Source: Eukaryota sp. TZLM1-RC
Taxonomy: Eukaryota > Metamonada: BaSk clade
DNA length: 64,000 nt
Direction of reading: 5' to 3'
Assembly: GCA_040285825.1 (NCBI GenBank)
Contig: JAUPSS010000004.1
Location: forward strand, 6,765,658 to 6,829,657
The position numbers and the translations under genes are program-made. Shown one piece after another: positions 28,849-41,100 of this stretch. The number at the start of each line of letters is the position of its first letter. Position 1 is the first letter of the stretch. Below the pieces are notes generated by a model. It did not search any database, had not been told where the DNA came from, and saw only the letters and a list, made by a program, of their open reading frames with translations.

Positions 28849-30093
28849 ATGGCCCCTCCTTGTGCCTTTTATCTTAATCAGCTTCCTACGGATAACATAA
28901 CATACTATACCAAGACCATATCAGAATGCCTTGCTCATAATGCCGACCAGTTCATCGTCTCAACTTATCAGGCAGATCCCGAATGGCTGTTTGATCAGCT
29001 TCCTGTACTGTTAACTAGACCATGTCATTTTTTCGTAGGTGACAATAATTTATTGAGTTTAAACAAACTCAAGCTACCAAATCTTATAGTTTCAAAACCA
29101 AGACTTCCTCTTCCTTTTGGAACCTACCACTCAAAGTTTTTTATATCAATTTGTGCTAATCGTATCGTCATTGCAATCACGACATCTAATTTAGCAAAAC
29201 GAGACTGGGAATCAAGAAACCAAGGAATCTATTACCAAGAGTTTCCGTTACGCAGTGCTGATGGTGTTGTTAAAGACAGTCGTTTCAAGGATCCTCTCAT
29301 AGATTATCTTACTTTTTGTGGGTATCAGACTCCTGAAATACTTGACAAATATGACTATAGTCAAGCTAAAGTCTTCATTGTGCCTTCCTTACCGGGAACT
29401 TGGAGAGGAGAAGTATCAAATCAGTATGGACAGAAGAGAATTCGCTCCATTATTGATTCCGCAAAGTCGACTACAAATCAAGCTACCTTTGTGTTTTCTT
29501 CTTTTGGAAAGCTTTCTTCCCCTTTTCTAAGATCAATAACATCTTCTCTCAGGGTTAATCAAGTAGGATTTGTTTGGCCTACAGTTGATGATGTCAGGAC
29601 TAGTGTCCTTGGGTACGAATCTGGCTTTAGTTTGTGTTGTAATCATCGCAATTTAACTACTGATGTCAGGTCTAATCTTCGTCGTTGGGAACCTGTAAAG
29701 GTCAGATCTTGCTTTGAGGATCAGCAGTTGTTGAACAAGGATTTAATGGAAAGGGCAAATGTTATGCCACATTGTAAATTCTTTGCAAGGGGGACTCCTG
29801 ATTCCTTATCAACGGTCTTTTTAGGTTCCCATAATATGTCTACTGCTGCCTTTGGTACTATTAGTGCTTCTGGTAGTCTTACGGTAAGATCTTATGAACT
29901 TGGAGTATTATGGCAGAGAGGACTGGGCATTGAGGAGCTTTCTTGCTTTGAAACTGATGATGGACCAAAAGGATGCTTTTTACCTTTACCATTCAAGTTT
30001 CCTGCAAGAAGATATGGAGCAAACGACACTCCTTGGTCTTGGGATATATCACACATGGAACCAGATATATATGGCAGGTCTTTTACTGTCTAG
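28849..30093 (+). CDS. TDP1: Tyrosyl-DNA phosphodiesterase 1
   Basis: Tdp1 removes stalled topoisomerase I peptides from DNA 3' ends. The 414-codon frame starts at the ATG at 28849. Both HKD motifs are present. His94 and Lys96 lie in GTYHSKFF, followed by ITTSNLAKRDW and NQGIYY as in animal Tdp1. His308 and Lys310 lie in MPHCKFF, followed by LGSHNMSTAAFG. The long N-terminal regulatory region of animal Tdp1 is absent; the protein is essentially the catalytic core. The frame is intact and co-directional with Sec24, with 221 bp between. It acts in the nucleus in single-strand break repair. Confidence 0.9.
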   Translation: MAPPCAFYLNQLPTDNITYYTKTISECLAHNADQFIVSTYQADPEWLFDQLPVLLTRPCHFFVGDNNLLSLNKLKLPNLIVSKPRLPLPFGTYHSKFFISICANRIVIAITTSNLAKRDWESRNQGIYYQEFPLRSADGVVKDSRFKDPLIDYLTFCGYQTPEILDKYDYSQAKVFIVPSLPGTWRGEVSNQYGQKRIRSIIDSAKSTTNQATFVFSSFGKLSSPFLRSITSSLRVNQVGFVWPTVDDVRTSVLGYESGFSLCCNHRNLTTDVRSNLRRWEPVKVRSCFEDQQLLNKDLMERANVMPHCKFFARGTPDSLSTVFLGSHNMSTAAFGTISASGSLTVRSYELGVLWQRGLGIEELSCFETDDGPKGCFLPLPFKFPARRYGANDTPWSWDISHMEPDIYGRSFTV

Positions 30094-31204
30094 TGCTATT
30101 CAGAGCTCAGTCAATTCTTTTGTATTGAAAATATTGTTTTAGATTTTTTCTAAAACAAAATTCTGGAAGTAAAAATGTTGGATTTCTTTGTTCTTTTTCT
30201 TTAAAAATCTCTTGTGTGAACGAGAAGAATATTTGGTCAAATCATCTTAGAATGTTGTGATTCGTTGAATTACGTCAACTTTGTTCTCAGATTTGCTTTA
30301 GATTTAGCTTTATCTTCCCTTTATAACTGCTTCTTTTTCAATGAGTGGAAGCCTGTCAAAGAAATTGGAATTTTTTTGACAAAATTCAAAAAACTGAGAA
30401 ATAGTGCTTAGGAAATGCTATTATCGACTAAGGCTCTAGGCGACTGGACAAACCCCTTTTGTCTAAGAAGGTCGATTCTATCAGTTATAGCTTTCTATAA
30501 GCAATACAATAAACTATTTTATCTAGTATCTTTATTAGTTTTACAGTTATCCAGTGTGATATGGTTTCGTCAGGAATGGTGAAAAGCTTCGGAATGAAGG
30601 TATAGAATTGACAGAGATTGTTGAGCATTTGGATTTGGTGAACGAAGATTTTAATAAAGGGGGAAGTTCAGAAAATGATGGTGAAGTTGTTGACCTTTGA
30701 AATTGAATCGATTATATCATTAGAATTTTTTTGAATTTTAATTTATCATTACTAAATTACACTAATTACTTTTCCATTTACTCCAATAAATCTTTTCTTT
30801 CTTGTTATTTTTTGCAGATACTATCAATGTACTGAAAGGAAAAATCTTATCATCTAAATTGAACGGTACTTTGAATTACAAGTTGGGCAGAGAATAGTAA
30901 TAATCCTTATGCTTACGAATTATATAATTACGAATTATCAAAATTTACTACAACAAAGGACTTCCCCAATGTGTTGTAATGTATTCACTCTCAAAGATCA
31001 GAGGATATGAGAATACTCAGTTTTAATTTTGTTGTAAATTTTATAGGAAGTATAAAAAAGTTTATTTAAGTTAGGAGTAGGATTGGGGCTGGCTATTAGT
31101 GACGCGTTTGATCAATTCTAAGTTGGAAAAAACAGTCAGTGTCTGGCGTCTAGCTTCAAGAGATCAACTTGAAATTGGCTTTGTAATAAACTACTCTCCT
31201 TAAA
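30094..31204. other. Gene-free AT-rich region
   Basis: No supportable gene or mobile element was seen on either strand between Tdp1 and the family B relic. Degenerate transposon material too decayed to name cannot be excluded. Confidence 0.4.
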
Positions 31205-33120
31205 CGTTAGTTATGTCAAATGAAGATAATCTGGATGTAATTACCCCAAATACTTCCACTACTATTACTCTATTATTTCTATTCATATTATGGAAATTCA
31301 TCAACATTGGTCTATGAAAACTTTGAGCTGCTTTCTTCTTCAGGTGTAAAACAGGGCGATCCACTTGGTCCTTTTTTCTTTTGTCTGGCAATTCATCCAT
31401 TAATGTGCGAATTAAAAGAAAAATTCCCAGAAATAGATATTGTAGCATATATGGATGACATTTCTGTAATTGCTCCTATTACAATTCTCAAACAAATAGC
31501 AACTTTTATTCAGCAGCGTTATGAAGATATTGGTCTCTCATTGAATATCTCCAAATGTTTGATTATTGGCCATGAACCAATTGATTTTTTCATTAATGAT
31601 GTCAATGTCCCCTTTATCAATTATGATCAGTCTGGTTTTCGTTTTTTGGGTTGTTATCTCGGAAATATTGAAGAAGTCAAAAGCCAACTTTCGACTCTGT
31701 TGACTCAATTTGGAAATGAATTAGAATCAATAGAAAATTCAAATATTGAGAAACATTTGAAATTCTTTTTCCTAAAAATTTGTTATTCTGGAAAATTTAC
31801 TAATATTTTGAGATCAACATCACCATCAATTTCTTTGGAGTTTTGTCGAATTTTTAATGAACAAAGTACCAATTTTTTTAGCAAAATTATTGAAAATTGA
31901 TGCATCTCAGTTACGAAGCCACATTTTTTGTGGTACAAATTTTGGTGGTGTTGATTTTCATAAATCAAGCTACCTTTGTAAAGCTGCCTTTATTGGAGGT
32001 GGTAAAAATTTTATTTATGAATATGTGAATCGTTTTCCTGAAAAAATTGATCTCATTGAAAATTGTGGCAGCTCTTATCTTATTTCTTTGCAACAGGAAA
32101 TTGAAACTCTTTCACTCAATATTTGGTCTAAATGTTTCCCCTCTGATATTGTGGAACTTCCTCCAAGAAGCTTGCTGTCCCTACCACTGACTTTTGCAAA
32201 ATTGCAGAAAAAAATCTCAAAAGATTTAGAAAACTTGAATTATATTGTACGTCTTAGCTTGGCTAAAGAAAAAAATCCCGTTTTTGCAAATTTTTTGATT
32301 GATCTTGAAGACAGTTGCTCAAGTTGCCTAATCTCCCAAATTCCCAACATTTATGGCCTTCTACTCAATGATCACCAATGGACCACTGCAATGAGATTGA
32401 GATGTTTTCTATGACCTTGTTCCTTACCAAATGATTTAATTTGTCGCTGCAAGAGTGTTGTTACGCTTTCCCATATTTTAAACTGTAAGTATTTTATAAT
32501 TTATCGCTCAATTGTTCATGACTCAGTTCGTGACCAATTATATGCCATGTGCAAAAGTTTCAATATAGATGCATTTATTGAGCCATTAGTACGTAAGCTG
32601 TCTTCAGATCAAACTGATGATTCCTTTGGTAAAAGAAGGGCAGATTTAGTAGCTCCAGGGATCGATGGTGTTCTCAATGTTGTGGATGTTGTCTCAGTTG
32701 ATGTTTGCAAAAATTCTGCTGTTCGCTTAGTGTATTCCGCTGATTCGCCGTTATCTAACGCCGAAAAAAAAGAAGATAAAAAATTTGAAGAACCTTTGGC
32801 ACAGTTAGGTAAAGTCGAACACGTCAAATATCAGTTTGTGCCGTTTGCAATTTCTCTTTGTGGCAATATTGGACCTTCAGGGTTGCACTTTTTGAAAACT
32901 TCAAAAAAGTGTTACTGAATAGGTCTGGTAAAACAATGAATTGCACTTTCTGGTTGAATAGAATTGTTTTTTGCATTTTCAAGTCTATTCCAACAATGAT
33001 TTCAAAGGCACTTTTAGCTATTGGTGTAGATTATGAACGTAATGCTGTGAGTAGGTTTAGTAATAGTGAAGCTTGTTTGGGGGATATTGAATTCTAGATA
33101 GATTTTTTTTCTCAATAAAT
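31205..33120 (+). pseudogene. Non-LTR retrotransposon family B, 5'-truncated and broken
   Basis: This is a plus-strand RLE-type element of a subfamily distinct from A. It starts within the RT (GNSSTLVYENF, then SSGVKQGDPLGP) and has catalytic YMDD near 31450. An FIGGGKNFIYEY segment follows, then CRCKSV...SHILNC (about 32445-32490), and the endonuclease RRADLVAPGIDG...VVDVVSVD near 32640. Three or more breaks are visible: a frame change near 31870, a stop at 32414, and a change near 32900. The closing segment at 32940-33097 is homologous to the end of family A. No target duplication was found. Confidence 0.8.
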
Positions 33121-33329
33121 ATTCCAGTTATTTAAAAAAAACTATCTCTTTCTGCTGGTATTTCACACTTTTTTCTAAGATCCATCAACAAGTGTATTCG
33201 CAGCCATTTGAACACAGCTGCTGAATTAATGCGTTACATTTTCCTGTTTACCAAAGAGTTTATCAACTCTTATCCTTATTTGTCATTTGCTTTTACTGAT
33301 CAAAATTTGAGGTTTGCAATCACAAATTT

Positions 33330-34825
33330 TTCACTTTGTGATATATGTGATATCACAACTATTACTCACAACATCACATCACAGTGTGATATGTGTGGTA
33401 TTTCGGGTATATCACATCACAAAAACCGAAAATCCATGTCTTTCCCAAAGGACACCAAAACTCAGTGATCAAATATAAACATGTGTATAGTAATCATTAC
33501 ACGTTTATTGTCCAACTACAACAAACACATCTATAAGAACGTATGTGCTAAATAAGCGAACCTGGTTTTGGGGTAAGGTTTCAACTTCGTTTTTCCGAGT
33601 TCCTTCAACCAAAAGGCCGGCTGGGCCTGGTTTTTGAACAAACGTATCATTAGGTGTGATGTTAACATTATTCGGCTTATCCATTCGTTCTTCGCAAAAT
33701 CCTTTAGAAGTAAAGCAATAGTATGAGGAATACATTTTGAAGAGAGAATTGTTGGATTCAAAGTCGATAATTCTTGCAATGCTGAACCATTTTCACTGGC
33801 TCCATCTAAAGTGATCCAGTAAACATTATCAAACTGATTTGTACACGACATGGTGAAATCTATTTTTTCGTCTAAAATGCCAGGGTGATTGATTTCATTG
33901 GGTTTGTTCTTGAAATCTTCTACCATTTCTAATCCTTTGCCAATAATTGAGCAAATAAAGTTTGCATTAGCTGATTTGCCATCATTTGGTGTTGATCCGA
34001 GAAAGAAAGACAATCCATTAACTTGAATCAAATGATTGTATTGTAGTGCAGATTTAGTAGAATATCCATACACAGAAAATTCGAATCCGTAGTTTTGAAT
34101 TCCAGGGACAATTTTCTCGGTGGTAAGAGAGGTGACCCGAGCAGCTAGTTGTGGAAAATACTTGTTTGGGATGGAGTGTCTTTCGGGACCGGTCCAAGTC
34201 TCAGGTAATTGTTGTGAGAATTTCTTGATGTTTTGCACAAGATTAATTCATGCGATTTTTTCAACCACATAATGTGGAATTCCTAATGAAGTTAGAAAAA
34301 GAGCCACCTTCAGATTAAAAGATTCCAAAACCCCTTTGGACAAGCTCTGTTTAAGAGGACTCGTGTGTGGTTTCGGGGAGGTAACAGTACTAACAATTTG
34401 GCGTTCCTTCTTTTTCGTCTGGGAATAGGCAAAGTGAGTGTCGTCCTTATCAGCTATATGTTTGCAAAGATCACTGATATAATCTGAGTGATGGAGCTTC
34501 TTACATAAAAACAGGTGTTGTTGCATTTATCTAGTGCAATAAATGTTGGTTGAAGTAAAGTCACATGCAGCACATCCAAGGTCGCCTTTTTGAGTTTTCG
34601 GGTTGAAATTGCGAAACTTGGTCACCTTCCAAACTGGATTAGATGAAGTAGTTTCCCGCAAAGTGAAGCCTTCAGGCAAAGTGGTGTCATTATGGAAAGT
34701 AATTCTTCAACATCAGAAACGGAGATACTAGCAGACATGTGCAAACGAGAGAAAAATCACACAAATCACAAATATCACAGTTATCAATCACAAATATCAC
34801 AACACAAGAAATTGTGATACCCAAG
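33330..34825 (-). mobile_element. hAT-type DNA transposon relic
   Basis: The minus strand holds the remains of a hAT transposase (see the coding entry). Both flanks have clusters of the motif TGTGAT/ATCACA: 33340-33420 on the left and 34750-34820 on the right. Such subterminal repeats are usual binding sites for hAT transposases. Exact terminal inverted repeats and the 8-bp duplication were not located, so the outer limits are approximate. Confidence 0.6.
33531..34700 (-). pseudogene. hAT transposase with BED zinc finger, broken
   Basis: Reading leftwards from about 34700 there is a BED-type zinc finger (PVWKVTKF...CAAC, then HLFLC) with an in-frame TAA between its two halves. A linker region follows and then, after a frame change near 34240, a 235-residue piece. 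That piece has LDGASENGSAL (catalytic Asp region), SSKCIPHTIALLLKDF (the conserved C..H of hAT enzymes) and a KPYPKTRFAYL segment in the place of the usual TRW motif. The C-terminal dimerisation domain is missing. Confidence 0.7.
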
Positions 34826-35169
34826 TGTGCACTGATGTTTTCTCAGTGGAAGACTGGTTAACTAACAAAAAGCAAATGCTTGAAACTTCTTATTGATCTT
34901 AATTTTCAGTCCAGAATTCAGGAAGCTATGTTTCAAATTTACCTGACAATTATTTCTTTATCCAGTGTCTATTGCAATCGAGATTCACCCAATTGCCACT
35001 GCCTTATAATAAGTGATATTTGCCACATCTTGCAAGCAATTCTAAAGTCATACTTGCTTCTTTGTTTCTTACCTGGAGAGAAAAATTTTTGATCGTCACA
35101 ACCAGAGCTGGAAACTCCAAACCCAAAAGCTTTTTTCGCTATTTATGATTAGGATATTTTCAACATGTG
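34826..35169. other. Gene-free stretch
   Basis: Nothing recognisable. A short open frame at 34880-35092 has no family features. Confidence 0.3.
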
Positions 35170-35808
35170 ATTTTCCTTAGCTGAGTGGCGAAAAGAGTGG
35201 TATGAAGCTGTTGCAGGGATATTTTTTGATGGTTTAGATGAATATTTTTATAAGGAAAACTATCCTTTCAGTTTTATACAGAAGAGGTTGAAAATGGTTC
35301 CCGAATTGTAATCACCCAAGATTTTGCAGCCGTTGTTGTAAAGTATTGTTTAAAGCACCAATGTTTTATGGAGGATAATTTTCAGCAGATGAGTTATTGT
35401 AAATTCAAGATTACACCTATAAAGAAGTATATTGCCGGTTATGTTTACTTTTCTGAAAAATTACTCAATAGAATGTTGACGATATCTAATCAGAGAGCGT
35501 TGTAGCCAGGCCCACGAACATCCTTTGTACAAATACTCAATGATCAAAAGACTAATCCGCACAAGTTTTTTGACAAATATACAACCGAATGGCCATCTTT
35601 GACCTTTATGACAAATGGAAACAGCTACAATGTATTTTTCAGAAAAAAAAAGACAAAGGGTAAGTCGAAAAAAGAAGAAATCGAACAAATCGGCAGTATC
35701 AAAAACAATATTACTACCAAGTCCCGATATCAAAAGAGGCCAAAAATTACGTCGCAGGAAGTAAAGCTGATGTGTAGAGATGATGCTCTTTTTTCAAGCC
35801 TCAATTAA
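35170..35808 (+). pseudogene. Unrecognised broken coding-like region
   Basis: Plus-strand pieces in changing frames have protein-like composition. They read EWYEAVAGIFFDGLDEYFY, then ITQDFAAVVVKYCLKHQCF and KKYIAGYVYFSEKLL, and after a stop a Lys-rich end (35599-35808). The YIAGYV phrase recalls the C-terminal part of some DNA transposases, but I cannot assign a family. At least two frame changes and one stop are needed to link the pieces, so it is probably a decayed mobile-element gene. Confidence 0.3.
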
Positions 35809-35939
35809 ATGATAACATTTGTTTTTTCTTAGGAGCAAGAACAATTCCAGAACTTGAGCGACGGTCTTTTTTTAGGCATATCCACAAAGGTTTGATTGAT
35901 TAGGATCTATAACAACAATAAAGTACAATTCATTTTCAG

Positions 35940-36062
35940 GTTTCTTTTGGTCTCACTTGCCTTGCAAGCAAGTGAACCAAATGGAGAAAATACAAATGGA
36001 TACAAATTGTGTTTTGCATGCTGTTGGGTGAACAATTTGGAAAAAGGTTCATTGTATTTTTG
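35940..36062 (-). pseudogene. Family A retrotransposon fragment
   Basis: This short antisense piece is nearly collinear with 23910-24020 of A2, the endonuclease-tail region encoding the NLYPFVFSLFGS segment. It is a fragment with no recognisable ends. Confidence 0.65.
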
Positions 36063-36186
36063 ATTTTTGTTAATCTTAAATAGTATTAATAGCTTTAGTA
36101 ATATAGTTTATTTGTTTGCGCCTATAAGTACAAGAAGAGAGAATACAATTCCTCTTCGTAATAAATTTCTTTACTTTTATACAGCT

Positions 36187-36985
36187 ATGTCAGACACTAA
36201 CCAGTTAAGACCATCAATACGTATTGGGTCGTCCCAGGCTCAGCGTAGGATCCCTGAAGAAGAGACTGGTCCCTCTTCTTCCCCACTAACCGCAGACCAG
36301 GCTCCAATGTCCACTTCTTCTGTTGAAGCTACTGCGCTTTCTGAAGACTTTTCTCTTCCTGAGGGTTCTGCGCTTCCTGAAAACAATTCCCTCCCTTTGG
36401 ATTCCGCTCCTATAGAAGGAAGTATCCCTTCTTAGGAGACTGTTCCCGTGGAAGGAGATAACCCTCCTAAGGATTCCGCTCCCCTAGAAGGAAGAAGTCC
36501 TTCGTTGGTTTACTATGAGGACGAGGACGTTGACGATTCCGTTGCTCCCTCTTCTTCCTCACAACCAATGGAATCTGAAATTGCACCTTCTCCACTCCCT
36601 GAAAGAAGCTCTGAAGTACAACCTTCACATTCTGCCAAAGGTAGAGAAACGGTTCAACCTCCTCAAGTTACTAATAAAGGAACTGGAGTTCAACCTCCCT
36701 CCTCTCAAAAGGATACTGAAGTTCCATCTTCATCTCCTTATCCTTAATCTAAGGTTCCACTCTCTCAGCAACTTCCTTCAGTTCCAACTGTGAGGAGAAC
36801 AAGTCAAAATCCTGCTGTTCCAGCTTCAGGATCTCCCCTTACTTTAACGACAGTAAGTGGAGTTAACAATTTAACTGTTATGTAATTTACCGAAACCACT
36901 TATGGAGAAAGACTCTTTCTATATGATAGTCGTCCCGATTATATAGCATCATATTGTGATTACTCAAGCAGAAGATGTAGTATCA
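36187..36985 (+). pseudogene. Pro/Ser/Glu-rich Gag-like ORF of an LTR element, broken
   Basis: An ATG at 36187 opens a frame with in-frame stops at 36433 and 36745, and further sequence to about 36985. The product is rich in Ser, Pro and Glu with repeated phrases (LPEGSALPENN, SAPIEGS, SAPLEGR). It then has NNLTV, a stop, and FTETTYGERLFLYDSRPDY. It resembles the 17257-17769 ORF of LTR-1 in composition and in its position after a TATA/AATAAA-containing leader (36069-36186). It may be the Gag N-terminus of a larger lost LTR element. Low complexity makes this weak. Confidence 0.4.
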
Positions 36986-37400
36986 CACATATTTTGTAAA
37001 AGAATTGCAAAATCGGCTTTCTTTTTCTTGGCCAAGCCAAGTCTAACACCAAAATCCAAGCTTTCAAAAATCTTTGACAATTTTTGTTAACGAACAATAA
37101 GTGAAATATTTTATCTTTTTGAAAATATATAGCCAGAACAAATCAAAGTAGTTTTAAAAGACTTTTTGAAATTAAAAAAATAAAAACATCAAAAATTATA
37201 GTTCAGAAGTCAAAATACGCATTTCCTTTGAAAAAGGAATTGTACTCGCGGGACTAATTTTGACTGGAGTCTGAATTGGTCGACGAACAGTATCAACAGC
37301 TTTACAATTGATACAAGATAAAAGTTTTCGTTCATTCATAGAATCTGAAACTGTTTTCTACAAATCGGACAACAAATATCATTATTTTGAATAGGGGAAA
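36986..37400 (-). pseudogene. Family A retrotransposon fragments
   Basis: Two antisense pieces are joined. Sequence 36990-37090 matches the region of A1 that encodes FESLDFDVRLGLAKKK. Sequence 37190-37400 matches the N-terminal zinc region of A1 (CCPFCKK, CTNCKAVDTVRPPI, then the residues up to MRIFTSEL). The internal part of the element is deleted between them. Confidence 0.65.
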
Positions 37401-37551
37401 GAGGACCAGCACTTTGGGCATTTCAACAAAGATCAGAGGAATCACAATTTTCAGCAAAATTTAAACTAAGAGTGAAACGGAGCTTTGGCGAAAAATTTAC
37501 TTCAACTGCTTTTTTGCAATTTCAGGCATTGTTTCTGCTTCCAAAATTCAT

Positions 37552-38110
37552 TCACTTTGAGAGAATTTTTGATGCGGTTTTCTGACTTGCATCCATCAGG
37601 GAGATCATGGTGAGCATATGATAAACAGATGAAACAACCAGGCTGGTTTTGCACTCTGAATTGGGGTCAATGGTTTGAGTTAAGTTCAAAGGATCAAAAT
37701 TGGCAATGAACCTGTTAGACTTTGGGCAAACAATTTTGTGTTCGCCTAGGGTCAAAACATCTCCCTTAGCAAACTCAATGATCCAGTGAATCATTGGGAG
37801 ATCATCCCTAATGGCATTGATCAGACACTGAGTAGGAAGAAGAAGAAGGAAGTGGTGGGCCCGGAGAGGGACAAAAAGCTGTTCGGAGAGGAAAAGTTAT
37901 GGTATAATTAGGGGAAACGAAAGAAGGATTGTATTTGGAATGGAGAGTTAAAATGCTGATAAGCGAGTCTTCGCAGTAACTGGTTTCTAAAGAACGTAAG
38001 GGAGTAGCCCCTTGTGTAAGACGATCTCTGATAGCCGATGATTTCAGCGTGTATTGTTTTAAGAGTGATTGCAATTCAATAAGTTCAAACGAATAATGTT
38101 GTCTTGTCAC
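37552..38110 (-). CDS. Unrecognised gene with an internal frame change (possible intron)
   Basis: The ATG at 38110 opens a 100-codon frame (MTRQHYSFELIELQSLLKQ...). A second frame, ending at 37552, continues as CLINAIRDDLPMIHWIIEFAKGDVLTLG. Between them lies a pyrimidine tract followed by CAG (around 37825-37845 on minus), which looks like a 3' splice site. I could not find a convincing 5' site, so a frameshift is equally possible. The pieces QSLLKQYTLKSSAI and AKGDVLTLGEHKIVCPKS faintly recall the N-terminus of Cdc73 of the Paf1 complex, but spacing does not fit and I do not assign it. Only 64 bp separate it from the giant gene on the other strand. Confidence 0.45.
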
Positions 38111-38174
38111 CTTTTAAACCCTTCAATCATTACCATCGACCTTCATCACTACACACACCTCTCCTCTCACATCA
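38111..38174. promoter_or_regulatory. Short divergent promoter region
   Basis: The 64 bp between two divergent start codons must hold at least part of both promoters. The plus-strand side is a C/A-rich stretch with repeated CACAC and CTCTC, unlike the AT-rich surroundings. Confidence 0.4.
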
Positions 38175-41100
38175 ATGTTTAATGATCTTCGTAGTCCTCT
38201 TTCATTACTGACATTGCTTTTCTTTTCCTTTTTTGGAGTTTGTACATCCACTTGGCAGATAGACTCTGATGTTGAGCTAACTGATCAACGTTTTGAACAA
38301 ATTGTCGATTTCAGTACAATCTACTGTACTCTGACAATCAAAGATGGAGGCAGACTCTCGGTCTGGGAAGAAATCAGAGTGTCAAGTCCATCTACTGTTG
38401 TGCTCGATGGGGGCGAATTCGTGTTCTTTGGAAGTAAGATTTCTGGAAATGGTTGGCTTGATATCAGACAGCATAGTAATTCTATCGAGTTTCCTTTTAC
38501 AATCCTAGGATCGAGTGCAAAGGTGGTGGATGCATATCTTCGTGTAAGAGGTGCATCTATCAAGATATCGAGCAAAGTTTCCTTCCAAGATAAATGTGAT
38601 TACTTCGAAAGAGGAATCCTCTTGCTAGACGATCACACAAATTCTGAAATTATCATTGACAAACCTAATGCTTTAACGGGAAGTTTCGATCTTGTAATGG
38701 AGGGTGGCTCTCTGGACTTCAAATCTAATTCTATTGGTACGTCGTTTAACCTTGATATCAGGAAAGGTATTGTTAAGAATTTATTACCCTCAATTCCAAA
38801 AGGACGAAGCTTGAAAATCAGTAATAATGTTGTTGTTAGTCAGGCTTTATCTACTTCTTTTGTTGTAAATGGAAAACTTGAATGGGATGTCAGCCCTTCA
38901 AGTGAGGTTTCTGGCATTTCCTTGAGTATTTCTGATTCAGGAGCCACGGCTGACTTGGTAATGCGACGTAGTTTTAATTTCAACTCTGTCACCCTTTCAG
39001 CTGGATATTTGAAACTTGATACGGTCAATACACGTTCTTTTGCCTCCAGTACTGAGATCATAGTTTCAGGTGGTAATTTTAACCTCTTGGGTGATTGGAA
39101 TACCGTAATTCTAAAGTTCACCAGTTCTGGTTCTTTCAGGTCATCTAGCAATACCAACATTGGGACGCTTCGTTTAAATGAACTTTCTTCTAGTCTTAAT
39201 TTAGAGGACACTATTATTTCTAATATTGATCTTGGTCAATTAGTTATTAACAATGAGATTGAATTACCCTGGAGATTAGCCAGAATAGTCAGGAAAATTC
39301 AAATCACAAGTATTGGTTATTTATCTCAAGAGAATTGTGGATTATCAGTACGAAATATGTTTCCTGAACTGGAACTTGTTATTGTGTCAGGGGGCAGGTT
39401 TAAAACTCACTGTAATACAGATATTAAGCAAATTACCTCCTCTGGTGATATTGAGATTCCTTCAGGTACAAAAGTAGTTTTTAAATCCTTCACTATGAAT
39501 AATGGAAAATTAACAGGAGATGGTGAAGTTGATTTTGACAATGTAGAGTTGAAAAATGGAGAAGTTAGTCTTAACATTCTCGGTTTTTTAAGAACCGTAT
39601 CTTTGAATATTAATGAAATCACAATGTCTTCTCCTTTTGTTACTGTCAGAAGCTCGAGAACTGTAACAATTGCAGAAGGAAACCTTTCACTAAACCAACT
39701 CACTCTCGCTAATGGAAATTTGATTTTGTCTTCTCACACTTCTCTAGCACCTTCGTTCTTCATTCACAGTGGTGCTGAGCTTACTTTCAGTAGGGGTTCC
39801 TCATCACGATCACTTGAAACATTGAATTTAGAAGGTAGTCTTGTGGTGGATCAGTACCTTTCTTGTAATGACTTTTTTTCTTCGAATGGACAATTGTTAG
39901 TTGATGATGGAAGACTAGTTACTAAGGTATTAACACTTGCAAATAGTTCTCCTTATTCTTTGTTAATCAAAAATGGTGATGTTAGGGTCACATCCAAAAT
40001 AGTGCATACTGGTTCATTCATTGTACATGGCGAGAATGGTGCAATCGACTTTTTTAATTCTGATCCACTTCTCCTTGGTTTAACGGCCAGTGTTCTCAAG
40101 AGTCTACATATCAAGGTTTCATCAAGTTCTTCTCAAGTATTTTCAGACGGTATTTTATTGTTAGACAATGTTTTGTTTCTCTCTGGTACTAGTGAAATTA
40201 CAAATGTTAACCTTGATGGATCCTTTTTTACTGTGGGCAGTTCCTCTACAATGTATTTTGGTTCAATTTCATCACAGTTTGATTTAATTGTTGAGGGTAA
40301 TCTTTATACAACCGGTCCAAACTCCATTGAGTTTAATTTATTGGATTTACGCCACAATCTTTTGCTGGGTACTGATCTGGTAATCGATTCATTATCTTGG
40401 AATTGTGCCACGATTGAACAGAATGTCGGTGCACCAAAGCTAGAAGTAAACTCTTTGGTTATCGGTAGTACTGGGTGTGGCTCTTCTAGTACATTTTATT
40501 TGGATACAGTTGAGTTAACAGTTTTGAACGAATTCATTGTTGAAGCTAATTTTATCTTCAATTGTATTGATTGCTTCGTTAAACTTAGCTCGCTTGATAT
40601 AGATTTTACTTCGTTTTCAGCGATTTTTAATAATTTTAAGCTGGATGCAGATGAGTTTTCAGTGTTTGAAAATGGAATTTTCAACTTTAACAACTTTGTT
40701 TTAAAAGATGGACATTTGGAGTTATCAAAATGTAAGGTAGAATCTGGTAAAAATGTTCAAATTGATGATGAAACTGTTTTGGAAATTAGCAATTTACAAG
40801 AAAATTCTGATTTAGAACTCATAAATAAGGGCTCTTTATTCTGTAAGGGAACTTTTGATTCACCTCTTTTTAGTTTGACGCTTCAAGGTACTTTCTCAGC
40901 TGAAAGTACTATCGAAATTCGAGATTTTATTTGGAATTCTGGTTCAGTTAATGGTAAAGTTGAGGTAACTTCATTGTTTTCCTCTCCTAATTCTGGAAGC
41001 CGTGTACTTGAGGAAAACTCTTTACTTGTGTTAAACAATGTTGGTGAAGTTAATTTAGTGGATTTTATTTGCAATTATGGCTGTAAGGGTCTTTTAAATA

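Noticed and set aside
30540-30720. Coding-like stretch downstream of Tdp1
   Set aside because: Frames are short and broken and no motif could be matched.
37552-38110. Assignment as Cdc73 (Paf1 complex)
   Set aside because: Only three loose pattern matches with the wrong spacing; not enough to name it.
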